DNA of 24,772 nt from Guillardia theta CCMP2712 (GCF_000315625.1 NW_005434667.1:1201803-1226574), one strand, 5' to 3'. Shown: positions 8,935 through 20,120, counted from the first letter of the stretch. Made by a program: numbers and translations. The notes: generated by a model from the letters alone, not told the origin.

Positions 8935-11756
8935 TTAAAAGAGGATGGAGGGCATGATGGCATTGTCGAGGCTGAGCTCCCGCATCTTCACGTCCTGAAC
9001 GATCTTCTCGTGCCTGCACACATGCCACACTCGCCTCATGCCCTTAGTCTCTATCTGGATGACAAGGCCGCTGCCATACGTGTCTTGAGGGGAGCAGTGC
9101 AGATCAGGAAGATGAGGATAGTGCAGATCATTCTCCTCCACCACAATGATGGCTGCGATCACCTGCTGTATTCAAGGTCAGGCTGAAAGAGAAGTTGTGA
9201 AATAAAGGATGTGTGCAAGGTGAGCGAGGAAAATATTAGGATAGGGGAGAGGGAAGCCGCTGGAGAGGAGCTACATCAACCTTCTTCTCGCGCGAAAAAT
9301 TCTTGAGGAAGCGAGCGCACTGCGCATGTAGACTTGAGCTGCGGAAACCATGGGAAATGCCGACAGAGGAAGAGATCCGAGTCGAGACGTCTGATGAGCT
9401 TTGATGAAGGAAGTAGGCGACTGACTTGTGCTGATTTTCACGAAAGAATTTCATGCACGCAATCTTGAAGCCCTCGAGGATGAAGAGATTGACGGCTCCT
9501 TTGTCGTTCACATCCTGCTCGTCCTCAGCGTACCTCCTTTCCTCTCCATGCTCTCCAATCATGTCAAAGTCGTCCTCCATGCTCTTCGGACTCTGGACCC
9601 TTCTCGAAGGAGCCTCATCTTCGCGGTCTCGTCGCTTGCTCTTGGACTTCTTTGACTTTTTCTTCTTCGAGTCCTTCTTGTGCTTCCTGTCCTTCAGTAT
9701 TTGTTGAGATTCGCCATCCTCCGCCATCCTGACATCCTCATCATCATCTCTTCTCTCCTCATCTTCTTTCCTTGCCATGGCCGGGATAACTCCGTCGGTT
9801 TCCTCCAGGCTGTCATCCGCGTGTGTCTCCTGCTTGTCTCCTTCTTTGCGATGCAGTTTGATTCGAATCACATGGTGGGCTGGTACTTCTTCACTTTCAT
9901 CCTCAGGTTGCTTTGCCACCTCCTCACTCCCTCCATTCTCTGCTTGTCCCTCGACTTCACTTGACTGTCCTGCTGCATGAGGAAGCTCCACCTCCTTGGC
10001 TTCGTCAGAGTCCGACCTGGCAGATCTCGAAGAGTCGCTCTTATTGTCTTTCTTGGGCTTCTTGTTCGCCCGGCTCTCAGTCTCGTCGTCTGGTTCGGTC
10101 TTGACAGCTTGTTGAGATTCTGGTGCTGTTTCGGAAGCATGCGACCTTGTCCTGGTCTTAGACGGTTCACTAGGATAAGGTTGTTGATCCCTCTGACTCT
10201 GCTCTTTGTGCAGTTGATCTCGATGATTATTATGATCTTTGGTCCTCAGCGAGTGGTTCGAATTCACTTCTGCCGGTCTTGCTGGTTTTTTGGGGGCCGG
10301 CTCATCGAAAGTGAAGAAGTTTGGAAGCTTGCAATGTCTTTTCGTCCCCTCCTCCACGATGATCTTCTTGGAGTTCCTGATGTCTTCCTGCAGAGCTGCT
10401 AGTTCGGCGCTTCCTGGTCGGTTGTGCTTCTTCTTCGTTTCGCGTGGTTCTTGAGAAGCAGACTCGGTAACGTTGCTTCCTGAGGGGTTCTCTGTGCGCT
10501 GTAAGCTGCTCTGAATACCACTGGGAGATTTTCCTTCTACTTCTCTCTCGTACGAGCGATCTCGATTCTGATCTGCGGGTAGCTTCCTCTGCCTTTCCTC
10601 TTTGATTGGCTTGTCGTCCAAACCGTCTTCATGTCCACTCCTCGAGCTTTTATCACCTCCTATGGTAGTGAGCTTCATCTTGGCTTCTTCCGGCGATCTC
10701 GATCGCACGTTCCCGTCAAGGTCGAAATACGTTCGTCTTGCAGTATCAGACGAGCGGCAGGCGCTGGGGTAGGGGAAGTTCCTGATCCATAACTCGATTT
10801 GACGTCGCAGCTCATCTGCTAGCAGAGGACAATTGAAGGTAGATACTCTCTTCTTGCTCGGGTCCCACGTCCTGTAAGAAAACAGCTGATCATTCATCCA
10901 CTCAAAGTTTGCATCTGGTCTCTCCCAGCCGAAGCAGCAGCTGCACTTGCCCATGATTAGCCTCCCATCGATCTTATCGCGATGAAGGGACACGAAAACC
11001 TCGTGAGTCCAGTCAACATCGCCACAAGATCTCAAGACATGCTTGGGAAGTTCTCCTGGTTTGTAGAACCATCGCACACTAACCATAGGTCCGTCATCGT
11101 CCACGTCATCAATCTCGTCGCTCAGTTTTCCCCTGTATGGCTCCATGAGTTGGGCAACCCAACAGACCTCGTCAGGCCCCTCGATCAGTACAAAATCTCC
11201 CTCACAAAAATCCACCACTTGAGATTTACTTTGTGGCCGACCACTCTCCTGAGTCTTACAGAGGCTCCTCAAGAAGGAGATCGAAAGACTCTCTGTCGAG
11301 ATCTTGTTGACGTCGTCCAGAGACACTTTGTGAATTTGTCCTTTCACTCTTCCATCAGCGAATTGAATTCTGCAAAAATCCTCGCACGTCACTTCTTTCA
11401 CCAGTCCTTCGAAAAATAGATCTGAACGGGTAGATCTGTGGAGGGCCAAGACCGTCGACCCAACCTACAGGAAGACCTGAGTACAAGCATTGCTGAGCAC
11501 ATACCAGCACCTTAGGGGGTTTATCGTACGGTTGCGACTGTCGTCGAAGATGACTTGCTTCAACCCACTCTTCCTCATCTGGGAAATCTCGCGCCTGCAG
11601 CGAAGGTGTAGTCAGGATTAAAAGAATCTGAGTGAAGTTGTGGACCTGAACTAGAAACCTGTCTCTTGACGGGTCGGCCGCTCTCATCTTTATATCATAC
11701 CAAGCGCCATCAGAAAATTGAGCTTCAAGCTCGTGGCCCTCAAAAGTTTCTTCCAT
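8935..11756 (-). CDS. Tudor-Tudor-BAH domain chromatin-associated protein
   Basis: Exons on the - strand: 11646-11756, 11511-11594, 9281-11464 and 8935-9165, with introns of 51, 46 and 115 nt, all phase 0; 869 aa. If the last intron is retained, the frame stops at 9236. Residues 5-60 (GHELEAQFSDGAWYDIKM..., DEEEWVEASHLR) and 66-118 (VGSTVLALHRSTRSDLFFEG..., RIQFADGR) are two Tudor/Agenet-like barrels. Residues ~147-270 form a BAH domain (GDFVLIEG, WVAQLMEPYRG, VSVRWFYKPGEL, EVFVSLHRDKIDGRLIMGKC). Such proteins read modified histone tails in the nucleus. The middle (~300-640) is a long disordered Lys/Glu/Ser region with KKKKSKKSKSKRR-type basic clusters suited to nuclear import. After it come a helical segment (NLFILEGFKIACMKFF) and a C-terminal piece from the last exon that I do not recognise. 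The ATG at 11756 is the first in frame. Confidence 0.8.
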
Positions 11757-12640
11757 TATGCCGAGAGTGTCACGGAAGAAAGATACAACAGACCCTCATG
11801 CTGCTAGCAAGACCAGTCAGAGATTACATGTGCGATGCTATTCATATGCATTGATGTCCAAACAGTCACTAAGATGTCTAAGTACATTTAATTTTCAGTC
11901 ACTCATTTCAGGCAAGCAGACGCCAATTCGACTCGCGAAATTGAATTGTACGCAATGACATCAATTGCGCATCAACTAGCTTCGCTCTATCAGGTCTCAT
12001 CTTCAGCTTGTCAATACTTGAACGCTTAACCCCTCAAGCAAAACATCTCTTGTCCCAACTGATCTACTCTCCTATTCCTTCCCATCCCTACAATCGTTAT
12101 CATGGCTCTTTCATGCCCTTCCTTACTTCTAACCTCTTCCCTGCTCTGCTCTGCCCTCCTCCAGGTGCCCTCCTCTTTCTTCGGTTGCTCAAGCCATATC
12201 CTGCTATGCCATCATCTGTCGTACTCTGTTCTGCCTCTCACTTCTCCGCCATAGTGCTGCTGTATGCTCACCTGAGCCCTTCCTGCATGGTGGGGCCGTT
12301 GCACTGTAAATCTAATTATTGTTGTAACTTGAACTAAAATAGGGTGCATCTACCAAGCTTAAAATAAATGTTTTTAGAATCCAAGAGATTTGTATGGAAT
12401 TTGCAACCCAGCGCCTCACCACTATCAAACCATGAATCACTACAGTGAGTATAATTGTTATTTTTATACTTTTTAGTACCTTTGTTGTTATTATATATAT
12501 TACATGTATAGGAACGTTTTATATTAGTTCAATTGTGCAACCCCCCCTCACAGCTGCTCTGCGACTGACCGTACTGACCGGGTACAGAAAGACCGGGTAC
12601 CCGTTCTTTACTCAAAATTAAGTGAAAAATCAGTACGAGG
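11757..12640. other. Intergenic region without recognisable genes
   Basis: Upstream flank of the BAH gene. From 12000 to 12300 it is pyrimidine-rich with short frames that look like chance. From 12340 to 12540 it is AT-rich (ttattatatatattac), followed by a ccccccc run at 12541. Near 12576-12602 the words gaccgggtac and accgggtacccg form two direct copies, the second being part of a 10-bp palindrome (cgggtacccg). I see no gene. Confidence 0.5.
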
Positions 12641-13045
12641 ACAACAGCACTGTAAGCAGGATCTTTCAAGGGCCGGTTCACAAGTGAAAGTTCGTCCGGT
12701 CAGCTCCGAGGCAAGGGCTCCCTGTCCGACCTTCGCTGCCGCCAGACGGTTTCAACTTGGTGACTGGGCGGCCCGGGGACCGTAGCCTCCGGGCGAGTTG
12801 GGACCCGCAGTGACGGGGCATCGTACGCCAGTGGCGGCCACACCGTTGGGGCCCCGGAGGCGTCGGAAGTCACACTGGGACCGTCGGACCGTCGTCGCCG
12901 CCCGGCCCAGTCACTGATGATGCCATCAGCCCGCCCCCGGCCCGGCTCCGGGAGTCGGACTCTGGCAGGGCCCATGCCGGCGGGCCGGGCTGATGAGGGG
13001 AGGTGGTACACGAGCAGTAACAGCCGTTGGCGCCACAAATCGGGG
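12640..13045. other. GC-rich island of atypical composition
   Basis: About 400 bp, much richer in G and C than any neighbouring sequence, with words such as gcggcccggggaccg, ggggccccggaggcg and ccgcccccggcccggctccggg. It is flanked by AT-rich sequence on the left. The - strand is open for 112 codons (12700-13038), but the product is a Pro/Arg/Gly/Ser mixture typical of GC-rich chance frames. It could be a CpG-island-like promoter for the MORN gene, or a fragment of an inserted element. No terminal repeats or target duplication are evident. Confidence 0.5.
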
Positions 13046-13291
13046 AGCCTGCTGAGAACAAGCCTGCCATGCTGCCACCGTCATGGTGAACACTGATTGA
13101 TATGGAGTCAAGCCATAAGCAAGACAATCACGCGAAGCTGTGGAGGGCGAAATAAGAAATAAACTTGCAAGGCTTCAACCCCAGTCGAACATCAGCCATA
13201 GGTAATTTGTCCCGGGTATCGAGTTGCGGACAGGTGTGCCTCAGTCGCTCAACTTGATGGTGTTCAAGTTTCTGATTTTACTTGTTCAGAC

Positions 13292-15001
13292 ATGGCTCGA
13301 GCGGAAGAAAGAGAAGCTCTTGAACAAAAGCGGCTGGAAAAACGGCAGCAAAAGAGAGCCAAGAAGCGAGAGACACAAAATACTGACATGAGTGATCTTG
13401 ATGCGCTTGGCATTGCTCGGGGTGAACTGAATAGGCTTCATGGAGAGCAACACGAGAGCCTTGGACATGAGGAAATAGGTACATGTCTCTTCTGTCGTGG
13501 TTCAGAACATGTTTAATCCTGGTTTAGATTTCAGGATTGAACAAGAGAACGAAGACACGGCTGAGAATGAAGTCGATGAGAGTCAGAAGTCTGGATTGAT
13601 GGAATGTCTACGTTGGCTCTTCAAGGGCGAGAGTGCACCACCGAAAGAGTGGAAGACATACAGAAGGGAAGAGATACAAAATTACATCTCTTCGAAGCGA
13701 GAAATTTTCATCGGACGAATCTTCTCGGAAGGATTGTATTACAAGAGCGTACAAAGAAAGAAGATCCGCTATTGGGGGGACTACGATGGGAAAGGAAGAA
13801 GGGACGGTAGAGGAATATGTTGGTGGCCGGACCCACCGCTAGGAGGAGGAGGTTGTCATTCGGGAAGAGTCAAGTGACTGACTTGAACCAACAGAAAGCT
13901 ACTACGGATTGTGGAGAGAAGATCAACCCAACGGACATGGTGTGTTCCGATGGTTTTCCGGCGACATATATATGGGAGAATGGCAAGCAGGTATGACACT
14001 TTATCTTCTCACAGCACATGTTCAAGAGTCCCGCAGGAAAAGAGCAAGGTTACGGAGTGTATGAGTATGGCGAGCATGGATCGTTCCGGGGGGATGTGTA
14101 AGCTTCGATGTTCAAGCTTTCTCGACCGCTGATGAAGTTCCGTATAAGATACGAAGGAACCTACTTTGCTGGTCTGCGCCAGGGCATCGGAGTTTACAAA
14201 TATTCAGCCAGAGGCGAAAAACCAGGGGGCGTGTACATGGGAGAGTGGATGAGAGGCTACATGCATGGAAAGGGAGTGCTGACCTATGAGGACGGAGAAT
14301 TCTACATCGGCACATGGAAGGTCGACCACAAGGATGGCATAGGGGTCCGTGGGTTCTGTAGGAGACAGGGGTTCATTGATTTCAACGTGCAGGTGTACAG
14401 CTGGGGAAGGTTAGCTGGTGAAAATGCAGGAGACAAATTCGAAGGGAAGTTTACGAAAGGCCTGGCGAATGGGCATGGCAGGACCATCTTCAATGATGGG
14501 TCGAAGCACCAGGTGCTGTGTGCTCATCGTTTGCCGTCATCTCATGCGCAGGGGCAGGGAGAATATTCCGACGGTGAGCTACATGGATGGGGCATCCTGA
14601 GGGCTTCCGACGGGTGGGAGTTTGTTGGGAAGTGGGTACGGAACGAGCTGGATGGAGAGGTTGTAAGAATGAATAGCTTCGGTTTTCAAGCCCAAAAAAT
14701 TGTTCAGATCTACAGCAAAGGAAAACTAATTGGAACGAGAGAGTATGACAAGTTAGGAGATTGGGAGAAAATCGAATCGCAAGCTCATGAGAACGCAAAA
14801 GATGGAGAAGCTTATGCAAAGCTTGCTCGAAATATTTTTGCAACAGTTACAGCAACTGCAAAGAAAGCAAGAAATACCCAAATTTTGGCACAGGATGCAG
14901 CAGAAGAAGCAATATATTGGCTAAGAGAGGCGAAGAAATTTCGGAACTACATCCGTCAATGGTTTGGCATAAGAAAGTACATCTGGCCCATCGACGCTTG
15001 A
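13292..15001 (+). CDS. MORN-repeat protein
   Basis: Exons 13292-13478, 13528-13851, 13895-13990, 14037-14097, 14149-14512 and 14552-15001, with introns of 49, 43, 46, 51 and 39 nt; 493 aa. All phases match; the last intron is in frame and could be read through. The N-terminus is a short Lys/Arg/Glu helix (EALEQKRLEKRQQKRAKKRE). From about residue 140 to 375 there are eight to nine MORN units, recognisable as YxGxWxxGxxxGxG, for example YYGLWREDQPNGHGVF, YEGTYFAGLRQGIGVYKY, YMGEWMRGYMHGKGVLTY and FEGKFTKGLANGHGRTIF. The C-terminal ~110 residues are helical (EAYAKLARNIFATVTATAKK). MORN repeats bind lipids or act as protein scaffolds in cortical, ciliary and plasma-membrane complexes. No kinase or other catalytic domain is present, so a scaffold role is inferred. 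The gene is convergent with the next, which ends 124 bp downstream. Confidence 0.87.
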
Positions 15002-15105
15002 TTTGATTATCAACATACACATAAGAATTTCAGTAAAGCAAAAGTAAATTACTGTCAGACGTGGTCGAGTTTTTGACCCCGTCCATTCGTTGCAGCCAGA
15101 CGGCC

Positions 15106-15111
15106 AATAAA
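15106..15111 (+). promoter_or_regulatory. AATAAA polyadenylation signal candidate
   Basis: A perfect aataaa lies 104 nt after the MORN gene stop and only 14 nt before the stop codon of the opposite-strand gene. If used, the MORN transcript would end inside the last exon of that gene, so the two mRNAs would overlap at their 3' ends. Confidence 0.5.
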
Positions 15112-15125
15112 GCAAAAATTATCAT

Positions 15126-18100
15126 CTACAGCAAGCCCATACCTCTCAGGTCTCGCACGAGATTTGCCCTCTTGCCAACTTTGATCTGCAGGCGGAAGTC
15201 AAAGAGACATCAAAGAAATGAACTACCTTTATGACGCCCACGACATGCTCCCACTCAGAGCTCAGAGAGGGTCCTCGGATGCGGATGCTGGTCTTGGCCT
15301 GCTTGGCGGCTGCAAATTCTAGGTCCTGTCCCGAACCTCCTGGCAATGAAAACCGACGAGAAGCTCTGAGCCAGAGATCTTGAACCACATCGCTCGCAAC
15401 AGCCGGGCGAGTATGGAAGACATCTTTCAGCCTTTCGAGCCAACTTGCAAAGCCATCCTTGAGATCTCTTGGCCCGCTCTTGCCTGACTCCAACGCACGA
15501 TGCACCTTCATGCAAACGTCGTTGACTTGCTTTTCGAGCAATGGCTGAATGCAACCAGGTTCTACCATGGCCCCGACCTTGAGAAGTTCCAGAACTTGTT
15601 GTTCTGTGTCTAAGAATTTGCTGTGCTTGAAGTTCTCCACGAGGATGCACAGACACGATCCCAGGAAGGAGGTCTGTACCTCCGCATCACCCTCACCTCG
15701 ACAGCCCTCCAAGGCCTGCGGCCCAAGGACCAGGATGAGCGACCTGAGCTCCAAGATGATCTGCTTGAGCGGCAGCCTTTTGCAGGCTGATTTCAGCTGC
15801 TCTTCAGCTGTACCTCTGCTTTCCATAAGAGCTGAACAACCAAAGAGCAGAGGGTACTCCTTTGAATGACAGTCTTTCCCCTGGATGAATTTCCGCACAA
15901 ATTGAATCTTTTCCAGGCTCGAGTAATGGAGAAAAGCAATACACGAGGATGTGGAAGGGGAATGCTTGAAACACCACAAGACTAAAGTCTCTACCAGCTC
16001 CTTTTCTTCCTGGATGATCGCGACAGGAACAAGCCTGAACATCACACTCCAAAACCTATGATTATGCTTGATTTGATTGAACGCAGGAGACTTGCTCTCC
16101 TTCATCTCCTTGAGTTTCGTCATAATGTGATTCGCATGACGAATAGAAGCGGAAAAATCTCCTTCACGGGCTTGACGAACGCAGAATCGTACGAGAGAGA
16201 GGACGGAAGATGCAACTCCTTTGAAGTCATCCTCCACAAGTTCTGTCAGAGTCTCCTCATCAAGAGCTTTGGTTAGCATCATGGCTCCCTTGCCCTCTCC
16301 GACGGACCACTTGCTCGAGCCATAAAACACATCCTCCCCCATACCAGCATCTAGTCCTCCTGGTCCTGCCCACATCAACACCTCAAGGAACGGAGTAGTG
16401 GTGCCTCCACCAAGTGACGGGGCGACCTCTGCTTTCGACTGCTGATCCCTCGACTCTGCTAAATTGAGGACATCGGACAATATATTCCGACGACGGAAAA
16501 ACACTTTGTGGGATGACTCGTACTTCTTCGGGCTCAGAGCACAGAGAAGTGAGATGAGCGCGAGGGCATTTCCTTGAGAGTGCAAGTTTGCCGCCATGCG
16601 CTCCGCTTCATCACAGAGGTTTGGATTCACATCCTTTCTGCCATGTAGCCTTGCAAACGCATGGATGCAAACGTCGATCACCCAAAGCTTATCGACTGAT
16701 GAATTTCCATAGATGTGTTCCCTCTCCAGAATTTCATCGGTACTGGAACCATCTTCAAAGTCAGTAAGGCCTGTGTTATTCAAAAAGATCTGCGCCTTTT
16801 TTCTGATATCTTGTATACTTATCCCATGAGGAAGAATTACGCTGTGTTGGGAATAATCGCAAGGCAAGGAACATAATTGTTGCCAGTAACTGAATTCGCT
16901 GTCACTGGATCGCTTACACACTTCTGTAATTGTTTTCTCAGCAATTCACAACGGAGACTGAAAACAGGATCCATTTTTTCTAGATTGGGCTTGAAGAGCA
17001 ATTTGTCACCAATCGCACTTCTCAAAGCAAACTTCATGCCAGATGAAAGGTCTATATTCCAGATTTTTGACCAGATGTCATTGAACTGTACATTTGACAT
17101 CCAGTTTCTTGAACCCTTCTTGCCAGTTTCAGAAAAAGTATCAACAGGAACAGCGAGAGCAAATATGATGTTCAAAGCAGGGTTCATGCAATTCTTTGAA
17201 ATCAAATCCTTGGCGAGGTCCAAATTTATACAATCAAGATTCGTATCATTTGCAACGAAGCGCTCAAAGTCGCTCTCTTCTCCTCCTGCTCTCAATGCCT
17301 GCAATCTCGCCAGCTTCAAGGCCTTCGACTCTTCACCTGAAACCTCGAGACTCCATCCATCAGAACAGACCCTCAAAAGGAATTGGAATATGTCTTCTAC
17401 TTGTTGTCGGCAGCTTATAGGCACATTGCTATTACGTTGTGCAAAGAACTGCTTGGTAAATTCCAAGTATTGCTCAAATCTAGATTTGCATGCCTCGGAT
17501 ATCCTATTCCAATTGACATCACAATTTTCGTTATCGCTTGCTTTCTGATCGTCCTTTCTCATGGCAACGATAAGTAAAAGGGTAGACATGATGTTGGAAG
17601 CAAACTTGATAAATGAATGATACTGTTGCCAAGCTGCATTCATCGAGACAATTTCTTCCTCTCCTGCTTGGTCGAGAGAGATGCTTTCAGACATCGCAGA
17701 GGCAATGAGCACGTCCACCACACATATGTATCCTGCGGCCTCATCGACAGAAAGGGAGCCTTGTGATATGAGCTTTTGAGTTTCATCACAGTGCAATGTC
17801 ACAGGTATATGTAGGTTGAGATGAGTAGCGACTGGCATCAAACACGAGCCAAGATGACGTAGTTTGTGGCGTGTCTTAACCTCCATACGTCTCCTCACCT
17901 CATTCCAAACAGTTTCTTCTTCTCCGCGATGATATTGCACAAAACTTTGGTGTATTCTCAAAGTCCCGTCGTATATTGCGCAAAGATGGCTTTCTTTTAG
18001 GCTTTGTTTCAGTACATCTGCAATCATACTATGAATGAAAGGGTCAAACTAGTGAAACCAACTAAATTTCAAAACACCTTGAGGGTAACAGTCCTACACG

Positions 18101-19163
18101 ATAGACGCTTCTCAAACTTTTCCAAACCTCATGCTTGCTGTCCGCATTGCAGTGTCCGTTGTCTTTCCACATAACTTTATTTGCAGAATCGGCTGAGTAT
18201 CGCTCCCAGCGTTGACATTCGTGTGCTCTCCGATCACAAACAAAGCAATAACAATTGTGACAACACAGCCTGCAGCCTATCTTTCAGCAAGTAATGGCAA
18301 AACAGAGAAACATTTCATACTTATTTGTGTCTTCTATTTCCCGTGGAATATCTTGTATAGCTTCACAACAGTGAGGAATAAACTTGGCTTGTTGGCACAA
18401 GCAACGGGGATGTGGAAGATCAGCAGCTGATCCGCCCGTTGCTGAGACCAATACTAGTTCACCGTCATCTTCCTTGGGTGGTTCTGCTGTCTCACGCATG
18501 GCTGCAGTCGAATCTGTATCATTACGAGCCTGTCCTTCAATTTCAGTCTTCAGGCTCGTTTGGACCATCGACTCACGTCGTTGTTCACTGATTCAGACTC
18601 ATCTTCAGAATCCAGAACGATGATGTCAGATCGTCCTTCAGCTTTAGAGATCCTCTGAGATTCACGATCACTACTGATCGATGTGCTAGAGGCGTCGAGC
18701 GAAGGTTCTTCCTTCTTGTGTCATAAAAAATGATTCAGATGAAATCACATTCTCGTGTAGGACAAACAGCTTCCTCACCTTGTCCAAAGACTGTGCGCAC
18801 TGTTGCTGCCGACTTTCTGATAAGATCCGATGATTTGATTGCAAAATCTGATGAGAACTGTGCAATGTCTTGGAGTAGGACAAGCAGAGCTCAAGTGTGT
18901 TTTGCAAGTGTGTGATTTGGTCTTGCATACGTTGGAGGAGCTGGTCCCTCGTTTCCCGATCTTGAGTATTGTGTGTAAGAACATCGCTCTGGGGTTCTGA
19001 GCTCAATCTCGCAGTCTTGCATGCTAGAGTGATGAGGTCATTTCAAATCCTCTTTGAAAACATATAAATTGAAAATATGCGGACCTGGGAGTTCAGAAGA
19101 CTCTTCCTGCTGTTCGACTCTGGTTCTCTTTGTTGCGGGTGATTCTGGCAAACTCCTTTCCAT
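15126..19163 (-). CDS. Large nuclear-type protein: coiled coil, SUMO-interacting motifs, Cys/His-rich motif, long helical region
   Basis: Exons on the - strand: 19085-19163, 18779-19023, 18577-18714, 18321-18529, 18100-18269, 16918-18017, 15227-16789 and 15126-15185, 3564 nt in all, 1187 aa. Every intron (61, 64, 47, 51, 82, 128 and 41 nt) is GT..AG with matching phase; the exon 5/6 and exon 6/7 junctions are the least certain. The N-terminus MERSLPESPATKRTRVEQQE has a basic nuclear-signal-like patch, and residues ~50-105 form a coiled coil. At ~137-147, SDIIVLDSEDESE is a textbook SUMO-interacting motif (hydrophobic core plus acidic tail); GELVLVS at ~178 may be a second. Residues ~193-270 carry a Cys/His cluster (HPRCLC, then LCCHNCYCFVCDRRAHEC, then HCNA) likely to bind zinc. 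The remaining ~900 residues look like helical repeats and end IKVGKRANLVRDLRGMGLL. I do not recognise the family; nuclear localisation and SUMO binding are inferences. Confidence 0.78.
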
Positions 19164-19352
19164 CGTTTAGTCCATCTCAGCTGCCGACAACATCACTCTA
19201 GAGCGACTTGAGGAAGGTAGATCAAAGCAAGAACAGAGTCAGAATACGGTGAGCATTCGCAGAGAATGTGGTCTTGCGTCTATAACTCCCTGGCCTTCAC
19301 AAGATCTGCTGTAGGAGACCATGCTTCCATGCGTCAGACTGGAGATACGAAT

Positions 19353-20060
19353 CATCTGATGTACACAAGCATCTGATGTACACAAGCATCTGATGTACAC
19401 AAGCATCTGATGTACACAAGCATCTGATGTACACAAGCATCTGATGTACACAAGCATCTGTACACAAGCATCTGATGTACACAAGCATCTGATGTACACA
19501 AGCATCTGATGTACACAAGCATCTGATGTACACAAGCATCTGATGTACACAAGCATCTGATGTACACAAGCATCTGATGTACACAAGCATCTGATGTACA
19601 CAAGCATCTGATGTACACAAGCATCTGATGTACACAAGCATCTGAGGTACACAAGCATCTGATGTACACAAGCATCTGATGTACACAAGCATCTGATGTA
19701 CACAAGCATCTGATGTACACAAGCATCTGATGTACACAAGCATCTGATGTACACAAGCATCTGATGTACACAAGCATCTGATGTACACAAGCATCTGAGG
19801 TACACAAGCATCTGATGTACACAAGCATCTGATGTACACAAGCATCTGATGTACACAAGCATCTGATGTACACAAGCATCTGATGTACACAAGCATCTGA
19901 TGTACACAAGCATCTGATGTACACAAGCATCTGATGTACACAAGCATCTGATGTACACAAGCATCTGATGTACACAAGCATCTGAGGTACACAAGCATCT
20001 GATGTACACAAGCATCTGAGGTACACAAGCATCTGAGGTACACAAGCATCTGATGTACAC
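19353..20060. repeat. 17-bp minisatellite, about 41 copies
   Basis: The unit catctgatgtacacaag is repeated head to tail across 708 bp. One unit near 19453-19470 lacks three bases (catctgtacacaag). Five units carry t to g (tgagg) near 19642, 19796, 19983, 20017 and 20034, three of them crowded at the right end. Because 17 is not a multiple of three and no unit contains a - strand stop, all three - frames stay open and give Cys-rich 17-residue repeats of 240-270 aa; these are artefacts. The array separates the starts of two divergent genes (19163 - and 20121 +), so it sits in or beside their shared promoter region. Confidence 0.97.
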
Positions 20061-20120
20061 TTCACTCTCTGCTTCAACTTCTACCTTCCTTCCCTCACTT
20101 CCCCTTCATCTTCCACCCTC

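Noticed and set aside
10245-10265. tRNA B-box-like gtggttcgaattcac
   Set aside because: It lies within the long BAH-protein coding exon and no cloverleaf can be built around it.
9428-10454. Several + strand frames opposite the BAH gene
   Set aside because: They mirror the Lys/Glu/Ser-rich - strand coding sequence as Leu/Ser/Phe-rich shadows.
12008-12337. 109-codon + strand frame
   Set aside because: Pyrimidine-rich sequence with Ser/Pro/Leu bias; no domain, splice signals or neighbours support it.
12700-13038. 112-codon - strand frame in the GC-rich island
   Set aside because: Composition (Pro, Arg, Gly, Ser) is what any GC-rich frame gives. No domain or splice context is seen.
16877-17548. 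223-codon + strand frame
   Set aside because: It is the antisense shadow of the helical region of the large - strand gene, which has better composition and splice continuity.
19353-20060. CRISPR array
   Set aside because: The units are contiguous 17-mers without unique spacers, and the genome is eukaryotic.
19239-20077. Three - strand frames of 240-273 codons with a Cys-rich 17-residue repeat
   Set aside because: The 17-bp unit has no - strand stop and its length is not a multiple of three, so every frame is open. This is a minisatellite, not a repeat protein; I saw no gene context for it.
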